The notes under the pieces were generated by a model that searched no databases, was not told where the DNA came from, and saw only the letters and a program-made list of their open reading frames with translations. From Pneumocystis sp. 'macacae' (lineage: Eukaryota; Ascomycota; Pneumocystomycetes; Pneumocystales; Pneumocystaceae), in assembly GCA_018127085.1 (NCBI GenBank), contig CM030728.1:248001-312000 (forward strand): a stretch of 64,000 nt of DNA, read 5' to 3'. A program made the position numbers and the translations under genes. Below, piece by piece: positions 45,462-58,270 of the stretch. Position 1 is the stretch's first letter. Each line of letters starts with the position of its first letter.

Positions 45462-47310
45462 TTACTTCAATGGAACATTAAATGACCATCTATCTTCCAA
45501 AAATCCTCTTGCTGTGTCTTCTAGTAGAATTTCTCGGCGATTACTAACATATACTGTTTTATCTAAAACAGCTTGCTTTAATTGAGATATTTGATCAATA
45601 TTGATGGGTTTTTCACAAAGGCCACTGAGACTTTCTACGGCCATTTCTAAATCTCTTTGATTGTCTTCAAATATCTCAGTTGCATTGTTTCTTGCAAGGT
45701 AAAATGAAAAAGCATACGTCCTAATGTGTTTAGCAATGTTTAGCGGTAAATTAAGAAAAAAAAAAAGATATACCATTTCAAAGTCTGTCTACATTGACAA
45801 AGAATATCAATTGCTTATTTTTCTTAGAAAGATTATCAATTCTAAATGGTAAGCATTTACCTCTACGGAGAAATTGAACCTCAATCCATGACATATCAGA
45901 TGTAATTTGCAATTGGGCCATTTTTTTTTCTGTTCTAAGATAAAGTTCTCTATCTAATTTAGCAGATTGTTCATGATTTGAAAATCTGTTATAATACTGA
46001 GAAAAGGTAATGTTAATAAGTTTTTACTATTTATTAATATATACGCACATGTAAATAACGTTCTAGTAGCGCACGAGAATGTGCCTGCTGATCTCGAAAA
46101 TCAATTTTACTTTTTTCGTCATATCGATTACAATTATACCAACTTGTACCATGTTCACTCCATGGACCAGTACATACCCAACAAAATTCATATTTGCATT
46201 TTTTGCAAATCATATGATTGCATCCACCGTTTTTTTCGATAGTAGCATTACATTTTGGACATTTTTTTGTATTTGCCGAAATCCAGTTCGCTGTTTCAGA
46301 ATCATCCTCACATTTCTTTAGCCACATTCTTACTAATACACATATGCAAGGTTGGTGATCTGAAAGTCCACACCCAAAACAAAATCTTTGACCACAAAGA
46401 CAAACGACTGTAGGAACAATTGATGTTAACTGTCGTTGTTCTATTTTGCATTTAATTGTGTATTCACAGTTAGGTGCTGGACAATAACGAAGATGCTCAT
46501 TATCACTGACATATGTACGATCAAGAAAAGCAATGTATCTAAATGTTTTAAAGATATGATATGTTATAAAAAACAGATACCTTCGAGATATTTCTGGTGA
46601 AACAAGAAGTTTAACTGCTTGTTCTGTTATAATAAATTTACATTTTTCTCCTGGACAATGAATTCTACATGACTCTCCTTCTTTAATTTTTTGTGTAAGA
46701 TAATGTTCATAGCAATGTTTACAATAACGATGACCACATTGTAATGCATATGTCTGAATGTTTTGTTTATCTTCACAGCATATCTCACAGATGAAGTCTG
46801 GAATTATTCTTAATTCTGGTGCTGTTGATATGTCTGTTGTAATCCCAACTGTTTGTAAAATTGTTTCTGGATTATCCATATATTGTTCGATCAGTCTCTC
46901 TTTATTCCATCTAAAATGACGAAGAAGGGTAGCTGACTGTTCTTCTGATATCCCAAACATCCCCGAGATATGCTTAATATGATTGTCTATTTTTATATCA
47001 GATATTTTGCATACTATAACTTACGCGTATATACTTTGATCATGACGAATATCTTGTATTGACTGAACGCAAAAGTCTACTTCATATGTTTTCCGCCGGC
47101 CTTTTTCATCTATACATACTGAAAATGTATCATTGTCATCAAATTCTACTTCTACTTAAATATGTAAATATCTTTAAAAAATACTAATTTTTCATAAAAA
47201 GCGCATACAACGCGTTTAAACACACCTGATTCATCCATGCTATCCTCTAAAATTCCATTATTCGACATTTCATCAAATACTTCTTCATCACTGAATTCTT
47301 CTTCTGACAT
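45462..47310 (-). CDS. hel1: RBR-type E3 ubiquitin ligase HEL1 (Ariadne family)
   Basis: The gene starts MSEEEFSDEEVFDE at 47310, an acidic N-terminus. A UBA-like segment follows (ATLLRHFRWNKERLIEQYMD). RING1 (CEICCEDKQNIQTYALQCGH with YCKHC), IBR (LRYCPAPNCEYTIKC to CCxC-type CFGCGLSDHQPC) and RING2 come next. RING2 reads KKCPKCNATIEKNGGCNHMI and carries the acceptor Cys in that motif. The Ariadne domain then has QQAHSRALLERYLH, and later TYAFSFYLARNNATEIFEDN and DLEMAVESLSGLCEKPI. Yeast Hel1 helps degrade excess histones. Small exons near 45800-46000 join in frame. Confidence 0.94.
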
Positions 47311-47597
47311 TTTAACTTTTGACTTACTAGTTTTAATAGTCCTTTTTTAAAATAATTATCAATATACCCAGTAAAAACATGTAACTTTTTCATAAAATAC
47401 CTATACTTAACTGTTTTTTTAGCCCTTTAGGGCTTTATGATTATGATTGATTTTGATGTCAATTCATCTGTCGTCGTGTGTACATGAGGTTCAATAGGTA
47501 TATATAAAAATAAGGTGAAAAAGAGTTAATGTAAAATGTATAAAATAGATAGTTTTTTTGAAAATATGCATTTTAGAGTGAGTTTGTGTGTGTATTT

Positions 47598-49995
47598 TTA
47601 ATCTGATGTTTCTTCTGCATTTTGGAGCCATGTGACGAATTTTGCACCTATTTTGTATAGTCTTTTTTTTTCCAGAGAGCCTTTTTTTGCCTTTGGATTA
47701 TTAAACCATGTATAAATATGATCTTCTTCTACGATATTCTCTATATAGAACAATTTCAGAAGATTTGGAAAAGACTTCATGTATTCGATTCGTTTTGAAC
47801 ATAATTCTTGTAAGATGAGTATAGTTTCTTCTCTATCTTCATCTGTAAATGTCATTTTTTCGAGCAATAAGATCCACTTTTTTATGTGTTGTTGAATAAT
47901 TTCTTCTATTGATTTTCCTTCTTGTGATAATAATTTTAAAATTTGATTGAGAAATGCCATAATGATTATATGTCGTACCTCTGAATAGCTTACATTTGTA
48001 CTCATTCTTAAAGAATGGATTTCTAAAATAACATTTTCTATAGCATGGTTTTCATCGAATGCTTGTTCTAAGCCTGCTAATGCTTCTCGATAAAAATATT
48101 CATTTGCCGTATCTGATTCATCTGACATGGTTGTCATTGTTGTCGAAGAACGTCTTTGTGGTTTGTCAAACTCTTCTGAAGGTATTGATGAAAGCGATGT
48201 ATCACTTATAGTTATTTTTTCCATGTTATATACTATAAATATTAGAATCTATATTTACGTATTAATTGACAAACTGAGAGATGAAAAATTTTTCATTTTG
48301 GTTTCAGATTCACTGTCTTCATTGGATGATTCACTATCAGTATAAATATATCCTTTTCCTTCTATACCAACAACAGTATGATTTGTTGATCTAAATGTAT
48401 CATCCTTGAGATCTTTTTTTGAAAAAAAGTTAGTTAACCGTATATCTCCTGAAACAACCATTTCGTCTGATATTTTTACTCCGAAGGAAATAATTGCACC
48501 ATCTTGTATAATACATTTCTTTCCCAAAATAACGTCATTTGCTATTATTGAACTAATTATTTTGCACCCACTGCCAACAACAACATTATCCCATATATAA
48601 GAGTTTTCAATTATAACATCATTACCAATTATGCAATTTTTTCCGATTGTAGAATTTGTTATAGTTGTATTTTCAAAAAGTTTTGTTTCAGAACCAATGA
48701 TTATTTTTGATCCAAGACTAAGAGATTTTGGAAAAATAACATTTTCATCTTTGTAAATATGGCGCCTTAAGTATTCATAAGATTGATCAGGAAGAAGATT
48801 ACTATCTGGAACGTATGGATATGACCATCTGCAAATAATATCTCTCCTATAATATGTTAAATACATATTTCATTATAGGAAGAATATAAAAACTACGTAA
48901 TAATACTATAAGATTGAAAACTCTGGATACAGGCAGCATAGTTGTCTTCAGCTATATAACAATAAATTGTTTTCCCAAGTAAATCGCTTGTCAAAATTCC
49001 ATGAACGAAATCCCTTCGTATTTCTTGATAATCAAAATTCTCTGTAAACAGTGCAGGAACCTTTCAAAAATAAATAAGTCATTTTTATAATTTCAATTAC
49101 TGAACAAACCTCAGGAGAACATATATCAATATTACAATCAATCAAATCATTTCGAATTTCAATTTCAGTGTGATCATTAAATATTTTGCTCTCTATAGAA
49201 ACAAATTTTGTTCTTGGCTTTATTTGAACTGGCTCATAGTGTAGACATCGGAATGTATTTGCTTCTATTACAAATATTGATGTTTCGGACCTGATTCTAT
49301 CAATTTTTAGTAATATTTATCTTTTAACATAAGCCTAAAAACCTTGTACGATGAAATGGATTTGTTTTTCGAACAAGCATTGTCATAATAGCATTTTTGT
49401 TCATTTGTTTTCGTGTATTATGTTCCATCAATATATTTTTAAGTGGAACATTGCTTACAACATCTCCATTAATCAGTACAAAATCTGTTTCAATTAGCTT
49501 TCTTGTATCCATTTCACGTAATGCATCTCCTGGTGATAGGCCTTCTGAAGAAATAATCGTATACACTGAAAATGGAGACGCTGGTTGATTCCATTTGGAT
49601 TGTCTAAAAAAACAAAAATAAACTTGTTAGAATAGAATATATAGTCTCTTTTATCATATTACTCGATATATTCCTTTATTTTTTGAGCATGTGCATAGCA
49701 AAATATATAAACTTCTTCAACACCGCCTAACGCCAAAAACTCAAATGTATACTCAATTAGTGGAATATTTGCGAGTAATAAAAGACACTATAATGTTCAT
49801 TATTTTTTCTATTTAAAAATAATCTACTCTTGGTTTTTCCAGCGTTAATGGTTTAAATTGATTGTTGTATGAATCCGCAAGAATAATAGCTTAAATCATT
49901 CAGTTAAAAATATTTAAACTTGAAAAAATTTTACCCTTAAGTACTTTTTTTGGTTCTTCTAGCTTGTTGTTTATGTTTTTTGTTGATTTTGCCAT
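47598..49995 (-). CDS. gcd6: eIF2B epsilon subunit GCD6
   Basis: The gene encodes the catalytic epsilon subunit of eIF2B, the nucleotide-exchange factor for eIF2. The N-terminus reads VLKAIILADSYNNQFKPLTL (nucleotidyl-transferase-like fold), then FVLINGDVVSNVPLKNILME. A left-handed beta helix follows (NTTITNSTIGKNCIIGNDVI, IENSYIWDNVVVGSGCKI). After an acidic linker (TDSESSNEDSESETK) the final exon has the W2-type catalytic HEAT domain with AIENVILEIHSLRMSTNVSY and the aromatic/acidic end (HIYTWFNNPKAKKGSLE). The start at 49995 is MAKSTKNINNKLEEPKK. The last intron joins SLSIN to TDTSLSSIP in frame. Confidence 0.94.
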
Positions 49996-51238
49996 CTTTT
50001 ATTATTGAAAATTGAGATTATAGTTCTTGCTGTTCGACGTTAATTGTTTATAGCACAGTTGATAAGAAATATATAAAATATACGAATAATATTTTTAATG
50101 TATTTTTTACATTAATATGTATTTGTTTTAAGTATTTTTTAATTGATATGTAAATAGGATATGTTTATTATTATATGTTTTGTATTTCAAGTTTTATAAA
50201 AGAATAAATTGTGAAAAAAAATTAAATAAATTAATGTAGAGATAACCTTTTTTATGTTTCTATGTTCTATTTATTATAATAATGTTTTCTGCAATAAAAA
50301 TCGGTTTTAGAATGATATAATTGGTTTAATTTTTTAATAAATATTGATGATATGATTTATCATAATTAGGCATAGAAAAGAACTTAAATTTATATTTTAT
50401 ATGAAAAATATCATTTTTTATTTTCTACAGTATTTTTTAAAAAAATATAAATTTGATGATGTATGAGTTTTTTTTGTTGAGAAATGTTATACTAAAAATA
50501 TTTAGAACTAGTTTTATTTATTTATATTATCGATTTTTCTATTTTGTTTTTTTGGTTTTTGTGTATTATAGTATTTTAGTGTTGAAATTATACTCTTTTT
50601 CTTGATTAATGATGTTTTCATTATAAAATTCTTGTATATTTTTAGGTTTTTAAATTAATGGTTAAATTCGATAGGATTTAATTTTTATAGAAATATCTTA
50701 AAATGTTGTGTTTTTTGTATTTTTTTGTTTATTGTATATATTTTTTGTTACTCTTGATATTTAATGGATAAAATTGAATTGATTGGCTTATTGTTTAATA
50801 TATATAGGATTTTTTTATATTAATGAATGAAATAAAGTCTTTGAATGTTTATTTTTTCTTTTTCATTTCTTATAGAATAATTAATTAAAAATATGTTTGT
50901 GGCATTACATTTTGTTTTTTTTGTATAAATGTCTTTCTGAAGATGTTCTTGGGTTCACTTAATATATTCTATTATTAGGCTCCTGTATTTTTTTTTTATA
51001 TAACTTATGATATTTTAATTTCACTCGTTATTCAATTGTATTGGATCATTTTTTATTTTATAAAAAAATACATCTAAAAAGTTTAGAAATTGCGATGGAT
51101 GTGTAGGATTCTGTTTGTATTATATCTTTTTAATTGATATTTTGGTTTTTTTTAAAAAATATCTTATTAACTATTCAAGGTATATTTTTTTGTTTACAGG
51201 AAAAAGGCTTTTGATTCTTGAGGAGTGTTTTTTATACT
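49996..51238. other. Divergent AT-rich spacer between GCD6 and mitoferrin
   Basis: About 1.24 kb of very AT-rich DNA, T-rich on the plus strand towards the carrier gene. Both promoters lie here. I see no frame that looks like a protein. Confidence 0.55.
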
Positions 51239-52399
51239 ATGAATACGTCGTATGAATCTTTTTCTGACGTTTATGAGTATGAAGCTCTTCCAAAAAATTC
51301 ATCTTTTTTAGCGAATATCCTAGCTGGTGCCTTTGCTGGTATAATGGTACTTTGAAAACTTTTAAAAGATATTTTATTCTGCCCTTTTCTTACTTTTTCT
51401 CAGGAACATACTTTAATGTATCCTATTGATGCAATAAAAAGTATTTTTTATTTGAAAATACAAGATCTTATATGTTGAGTTAGCCCGGTTGCAAATTATT
51501 AGTTCTCCTTATGTTATTCATACAAGTATAATACGGTCTTTGCATTGGATGGTTTCTTCTGAAGGTATAAAATCTTTGTGGAGGGGTATTTCTTCTGTTG
51601 TTGCTGGTGCGGGCCCTGCACATGCTTTATATTTTGGAACATATGAGTTTGTGAAGTATCAGTTTAGGGTATATTATTCCCAACAAGATGGTGTATTATC
51701 TACAGGTATTTTTGTGTTCAAAATATTTGAATGGTATTAACAGGTTTATTAGTAACGGCTGGTGCTTGTGCAACTATTGCTTCAGATGCTTTGATGAATC
51801 CATTTGATGGTACGATATGATTTTTGCTGTAAAAACTCTCTAATCTTTCTATATTAGTAATTAAACAACGAATGCAGATTCGCGGCTTTGAATATGCGTC
51901 TGCTGTTGCTTGTGCTCGATTGATTTTTAAGAGAGAAGGTCTTTGGGCATTTTATATTTCTTATCCTACGACTCTCACAATGACTATTCCTTTTGCTGCA
52001 ATACAATTTTTGGTTTATGAATCTTCGTTAAATATTTTGAATCCTCAAAATACCTATAATCCTATTAGTCATATTATATCAGGTGGCATTGCAGGTGCAG
52101 TGGCTGCTGCAACAACTACACCTTTAGATGTTGTAAAAACATTATTACAGACACGTGGAACGTCTTCTGATGACAAAATTCGTAATTGTAAGGGTTTGAA
52201 AGGCGCAATTGGAATTATTTATGAAAAGTATGGACTAGAAGGCTTTATACGAGGTATAAAACCTAGAGTAGTAACTGCTATACCAAGGTATGTCTTTTAA
52301 GTAGATAAAAAGAATTCTAATAAAAGAAGTACGGCTATATGCTGGATGTCTTATGAAGCTGGAAAAGAAGTGTGGTTACGATTTTCGAAAAACATATAG
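51239..52399 (+). CDS. mrs4: Mitochondrial iron carrier (mitoferrin, MRS3/MRS4)
   Basis: Six or more exons encode a full three-repeat mitochondrial carrier. The signature P-x-[DE]-x-x-[KR] is seen three times: YPIDAIKTRLQ, NPFDVIKQRMQIRG and TPLDVVKTLLQTRG. The motif LAGAFAGIMEHTLMYPID (Met and His in helix I) is characteristic of mitoferrins, as is GPAHALYFGTYE. The last exon ends AICWMSYEAGKEVWLRF. It carries ferrous iron into the matrix for Fe-S and heme synthesis. The intron after YPIDAIK is 46 nt. Confidence 0.94.
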
Positions 52400-52717
52400 T
52401 TGAATGGTGTTTGTAGCGATAATGAGCATAAATTCCTTGTATAAGAACTGTTCATCTTTAAGATTTTATTGCAATTAAATCTACAATAACATGTAAAAAG
52501 GTATATATTTATTTGCCATGATGATTGTTCATGGTAGCATTTTTTGATCATAATGTTTAATAAAATGGCAAAATAAATTTTTATCTAAATTCTATGACTC
52601 TATCCTTAGTCAATCATTCATACGGTAAATATGTATTTATGAAGAATTATATATATTCAGCGCGTTTGCAAATAATTTTGATATGAATTTTGCTCCATTT
52701 TAACTACTATATTGTAT
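52400..52717. other. Convergent spacer mitoferrin / SAP1-type gene
   Basis: About 320 bases between two stop codons. AT-rich; no gene is visible. Confidence 0.5.
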
Positions 52718-55121
52718 TTAACTCTGTATACCAAATTCTTTATTGAATTTTTCGAATTCTATTAATCCCTTTTGACTTACGCTTGGCCTAATTGATCGAA
52801 GACTTGCTTTGAAATCATCTATGCAGATAGGTCGAATTAAATCCTGTCTAGTTGTTAACAGGGCTTCTCCTAAAGATCGAAGTGGCCCCATTGCTGCATC
52901 TTTTGTTAAAGCAGTGATATCAGATCCCGAATATCCTAAAATAATTAAAGAAATAGAAATGTAAAAATTTCAATTACCTTCAGTAATATCAACTAAACTT
53001 TCTATATCTTCGTTTGATAATGTATGAGTTTGATACTTTAATAAATATAGAATCTGTTGCATTCTTGTACTACGCTCGGGTAGTGGTATATATTGCCGTC
53101 TAACCTAAAGACTATCAGAGCAATTATATGATATGCTGGAATACTACAAATCTGCGTCTTGCAGCTTCGTCGATTGACCATGGAATATTTGTTGCTGCTA
53201 ACACTAAAACTCTTGGAATGGGTTCTGACACTTTTCCCACAACAGTTGTTGCCAATGATGACCATTGAATTAAAAATTCTGTTTTTAAACGTCTAGATGC
53301 TTCGTGTTCATTCCCATCTTCTCTTCTAGAAGACAAAAGAGCATCTATTTCATCAACAAAGATAATACTGGGAGATAGCTCTTTTGCTAAAGCAAATAAA
53401 GCACGTACAAGCTTCTCAGACTCGCCGAGCTAAATGATAAGAATGATTGATAAGTGTTATGTAGTACTTACGAATTTAGACATTAAAGATGACGCTGATA
53501 TTGAAAAAAATGTAGACTTTGCTTGAGTTGCTGCTGCTTTTGCAAGCATTGTCTACCAATATTGATTATTAGTTTAAATAATAACAATAAAAAGACAATA
53601 TACTTTTCCTGTGCCAGGAGGACCAAATAAAAGAACACCGGTAGCTGGTTCTCTTAGACCACTAAACAAATCTGGTCTTAATAAAGGATATATAACAGTT
53701 TCTTTAAGAGTATTCTTTGCTTCTTCTAAACCAGCTATATCTTCCCACAAGACTTCATCTCCTTTAAATACAATATCATTTATAATTGTTTGTAGTAAAT
53801 TCTCATCAATGATGTTTTTAAGACTATTGATTGCCCGTTGTTCTCTTGTTTCTTTTTCCCTTATGTTTGTTTTTTCAATCCTATTTTGTGAGTTTAAAGA
53901 AATATTTTTAAAATTATTATGAAGAGTTATTTCACTTTCATGTTTTTGATCCTTTACAGGACTAACATTATTATATTTTTTTTTATATGATCCATAAATG
54001 TCTTTGCTAAGTGTATTCGATGATACAAAGTTCAAAGATGAATTTTTTTGTATTGATTTTCCTGATGTAATTGATATGTTTTTTTGTGATGTATGATATA
54101 AGCTTGTAAAGGAAGATGGTTCTAAATCTGATGTTGGAATAGAGGTTGAAGGAATATGAGTTGATGGCTTATAAAATATTGAATGTTGTTTAAGTGTTGA
54201 ACCTGACGATTCATCGACCATATCGTTTTTGTTAATATATGGGTCTATATAATCATTCGATTGAAATTCTCCAGGAATAGGATATGCTTTAGGTGTTCGA
54301 TATTCATTTAACGATGTTTTATATGATGTAGAAAATAAAGATGAACAGAGTTGAATAGTTGAATCGTTTAAACGTTGAGGACTATCTCCATTTGTTTCGC
54401 TTGTTTTTAATGAATGGACAGCTGAATTGACTCCGCTATTCCATGCGTATAATGCAGCTTTTCCTGCATTGTTTTGCACTAACGATGAACGAGATTTTGC
54501 TTGACGGAGTGTTTGAGGAAATTGTTTAGGTTGAGAAGTCCTTCTAGTTCTTTGATAATGTTCTTCAGGTATTTCTTTTTTAAAACTTTTATTTTTGAAT
54601 AAATTTTCAAAGAAAAAACCTTTGTTTGGGTTTGATACTCGTATGGATTGTGAAAAAACGTCTTTATGTTTCTGAAAGCTTGATACTCGTTGGATTTTTT
54701 TTAAGAATGAAAAATAGTATTCTCCTATTTCTCTTGAACAATGGTTAATGTTTCCTGATGGAAGAAAATTGCTGTTACTATCTCCATAAGCAAAACTTCC
54801 ATTACTAATAACGCCAAATAACTCAGGGTCCGCTTTAATAGAAACACATAATGTTAAAATTTTCGATTTCGCTTGTGAACAATACATTTCTATCATTTCT
54901 TTCATCTGTCTTTCTGATTTTTTGCAATACCAAATAGAAGATTTTTTTAAAATATATGAATTATGTTCCACTGCTTTGAGGATTGATTGATATATCAATA
55001 TTGCTTGTAAAACATCTCCCTTACGTTCATATTCTGCTGCACCATTCTTTCTAATATATATTTGTTTGTATAACTCTTTTATATTTAGATTTTCACTTTT
55101 TATGTTTTCTATTTGATTCAT
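52718..55121 (-). CDS. sap1: AAA ATPase of the SAP1/YTA6 (meiotic clade) group
   Basis: The N-terminus has an MIT-like three-helix region ([20 protein letters not shown], then [20 protein letters not shown]). A long Ser-rich linker follows. The AAA module has [20 protein letters not shown], Walker [11 protein letters not shown], Walker [15 protein letters not shown] and the sensor region [20 protein letters not shown]. It ends [20 protein letters not shown] and a C-terminal helix with [12 protein letters not shown]. Family members resemble katanin, fidgetin and Vps4. The exact role of Sap1/Yta6 is unclear in yeast (cortical localisation has been reported). Confidence 0.9.
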
Positions 55122-55510
55122 GTCATTATTTTATATTTTTCGTTTTTTTTTTTTTTTTTTAATTTTTTTTTCGTACCAATACTTAATGATACTTGAATCT
55201 TTATCAGTTTCCTTGTTTTATATTAATTTCCAACGTACCTTATCTCTTTTCGAATATAAATCTCCTTTTAGTATTTTCGTTCTTATTCGGCATGATTCGG
55301 TGTTGCTTAAAATAGAAATCGGTAAGTTTTGTGCATAGTAATAATTAAAATGAAAAAATATAGTAAAACAAATAAAACCAATGTTCAATAGTATACTGTT
55401 GTAAGAATCTGATTGATTTATTGAATTTTAAAAGATTTTATAAAAGTATGAAAGTTTGAAAAAAAGAAAGACATGGTCATGATAAGTGTGATTCTGATTC
55501 CGTGAGAGAA
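55122..55510. other. Spacer between SAP1 and TPS1
   Basis: About 390 bases with a long T-run near 55141-55170. It is upstream of SAP1 and downstream of TPS1. No gene is visible. Confidence 0.5.
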
Positions 55511-57273
55511 CTAGTAATTGAATTTTCCATATTTTTTGTAAGTCTGTAATAAAGTGTGTAAGAGAAGGAAATGTATATGGAAAACATACAAAGAAATCCG
55601 CTTTAATTCGTTAACAAATGATTGCCCCCAGAACGAGCTAGTATACTTGTTAACGTAGCGGTAGAGTTTTTCGTGATTGGATTTTCGAAGATCTTCTGGC
55701 ATTGTAATTGCATCGTAAATGGCGTTTGCAAGTTCAGTGACCTATACAAAATATAAAATTATATATTTATGATAAATCGGAATATAATGGTAACTTACAT
55801 TCCAAGGATTGACAATTAGACTTCCATTGAGTGATTGAGCTGCACCTGCGAACTCACTAAGTATCATTACGCCATGCCTTTCTTGCTGAGTACAAATGTA
55901 TTCATAAGACACCTAAAATAAGTCTTAAGTTTATATTAGATACATACGCACCAGGTTCATTCCATCTCGTGTAGAACTGACAAGACATATGTCAGAAACT
56001 GCATATAAAGCAATCAATTCATCAAAGCTAATACTTTTATGTATAAAATGAATAGGCATAAATTCTATACTGCCGAATTTTCCATTAATTCGTCCAACTA
56101 GTTCGTTTACAATTGCTCTAAGATTTTGATACTCTTCAACATCTTGACGTGATGGTACTGCAACCTGTACAAGAACAACTTTTCCAATCCATTCAGGATG
56201 TTCTGTAAGGAAAAACTCTAGAGCATGAAGTTTCTGTGGTACGCCTTTAATGTAATCTAATCTATCTACTCCAACAATAATTTTAACATCTTGAAATTTT
56301 TTTTCTAAAACTTTTATTCTTTCTATTACTTTGGGTTGTTTAAGGCCCTGTTGAAAATTAATGAATAAATATCAAATCCTGCGCTATTACTTCTGTAAAT
56401 TTATCCGGATCGATACCAACTGGAAATGCACCAATATTAACAAATTTTCCATTAAATTCTACACCATTTGGTAGCGTATGAAGATTTAGAATACGAGAGC
56501 AAGATGAAAGAAAGTGTCTAGCATAATCATAGGTGTGAAACCCAATTAAATCACAGTGCAAAACTCCATATAAAATTTCGTTACGCACTGGTAGAATTCT
56601 AAAACATCAGAAAAATCATAGGTATATAAATTTTTAAACCTATAAATTTCACTACTTGGAAAAGGAGTGTGAAGAAAAAACCCTATTTTTACATTTTGAT
56701 ATTTTTTGCTCATTTTTTCTCTAAGCATAGCTGGAAGAAGCATTAAATGATAATCTTGAACCCATATTAAATCCCCATCTTGAACAATAGAACATATGAG
56801 TTTTGAAAACGTCCAATTTGCTTCCCTGTATGCATCCCAGGTAGGTTCATCAAATTTAATTTCGTCTGGATGATAATGAAAAAGAGGCCATAAAATACTA
56901 TTACTAAATCCATTATAATGTCGATCAGCTAGCTCATTATCCATAAAGACTGGAATAGCATTGTATTCTTCATGAAGTTTGGATATAACATATTCTCTTT
57001 CTGATTCTTGAATTTCTACACCTATCATTTTTTTTAATATTTTTAAATATTGTACTTTTTTATACCTGGCCATCCTATCCATAAAAAAGAAATAGACTTT
57101 TTAAGACCATTTAGCGCACTTACAAGTCCCCCTGAGGACATATTAAATTCATATTCTTTTTTGTTCTTTCTCTTAATTGTAATTGGAAGTCGATTAGAAA
57201 CAATTAGTAGGCGGGTATCATCATGGTTGATCACTAACTCTTCAGAATTTTTTAGCATTTTAAAAAAACTCAT
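55511..57273 (-). CDS. tps1: Trehalose-6-phosphate synthase TPS1
   Basis: This GT20 enzyme makes trehalose-6-phosphate from UDP-glucose and glucose-6-phosphate. Motifs include LLIVSNRLPITIKR, the Gly-rich MSSGGLVSALNGLKK, FLWIGWPG, VQDYHLMLLPAMLREKM and GFFLHTPFPSSEIYR. Later exons have LDRLDYIKG (positions 56240-56270) and RDGMNLVSYEY, the intact donor-binding motif. The C-terminus is WGQSFVNELKRIS plus a short hydrophobic tail. Unlike TPS2 it keeps ordinary AT-rich composition. TPS1 has about seven exons. No phosphatase domain is present. Confidence 0.96.
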
Positions 57274-58270
57274 ATAACGAGTAATTTTGTGTTCTTTTGT
57301 GTGATTTTTCTTAAGTTTTTTATATTTTCTAGTGTTATCAAAAAGTTGGTATTTTTTGAAAACTTTCGATGTGACTAAAATTAATTATTGAAAAAAAAAA
57401 TACAAAGTAATGATGAATATGATTTTTTGTGCACATTTTTACTGAAATTTTGAGAAGACTCTTAGTAGCTATAGGCTTTTGTTCGTATAGATTTGTGTAT
57501 AAAGTTTGAAAAGAGAAAAAATTATACTAAAACTAAGCTAAATATACAACACTGAGAATTTCCTAGTATATTTAAAGTATTCTTAATTTTCATGTGTCTT
57601 AATACCTGTAAAGATTGTTTTCTTGGAGATAAATGAACAACGATTTCTTTGATGGACAATTTGCTATGCTATATTGATTTAATAGTGTTAATATTGAAAA
57701 CCTAATTTTTATTGCTAATAATTGTAGTTTTAATGTTTTTTGAATGTTTTCTTTCAAAAAAAAGAGCTAATCATTCATGAAATTATTGTCACTTGTTTCA
57801 ATATATTTTTTTGGATTTTTCTTCTTTATATTGGGCTAGGCTTTGTATTTTTTGTCTTTTGAGGGATTATTGATCAGCTTTGAAGATTAATTTTCTTTTT
57901 AAAGCATTTTTTCATATTTGAACTCGACCTAGGCGGCTTTTAGCGATATAATTAAACGCTATACATGAAACAATAAATCCTGCTTTTTTAGTTTTTAAGA
58001 TTTGGAGGAAAAAACATTATACCCATAAGGTGGAAAAACTGTTATTGTCCTTAGGCCTTTATTTTTAACAAATTTCTTACTTACTGCTTTTCGTGAATAT
58101 AATCTCTCTTCTTCTTCTGTCCTAAATGATGAAAAAATTACCCGTAAATTTGGCAGTGCCTATTTTATTATTAGATCTATTGTATATGTGCAATCTGTAT
58201 ATGAGTGTAGTCTTTTTTACCATTTTTTGTTATCTATTTTTATTATGCAGTTCTTTGTCGTTCTGTCGAG
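57274..58270. other. Divergent spacer between TPS1 and APL2
   Basis: About 1 kb holding both promoters. AT-rich with several T-runs; the stretch 57900-58100 is less extreme. A hydrophobic frame at 58126-58317 overlaps the APL2 start in another frame and is not a convincing gene. Confidence 0.5.
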
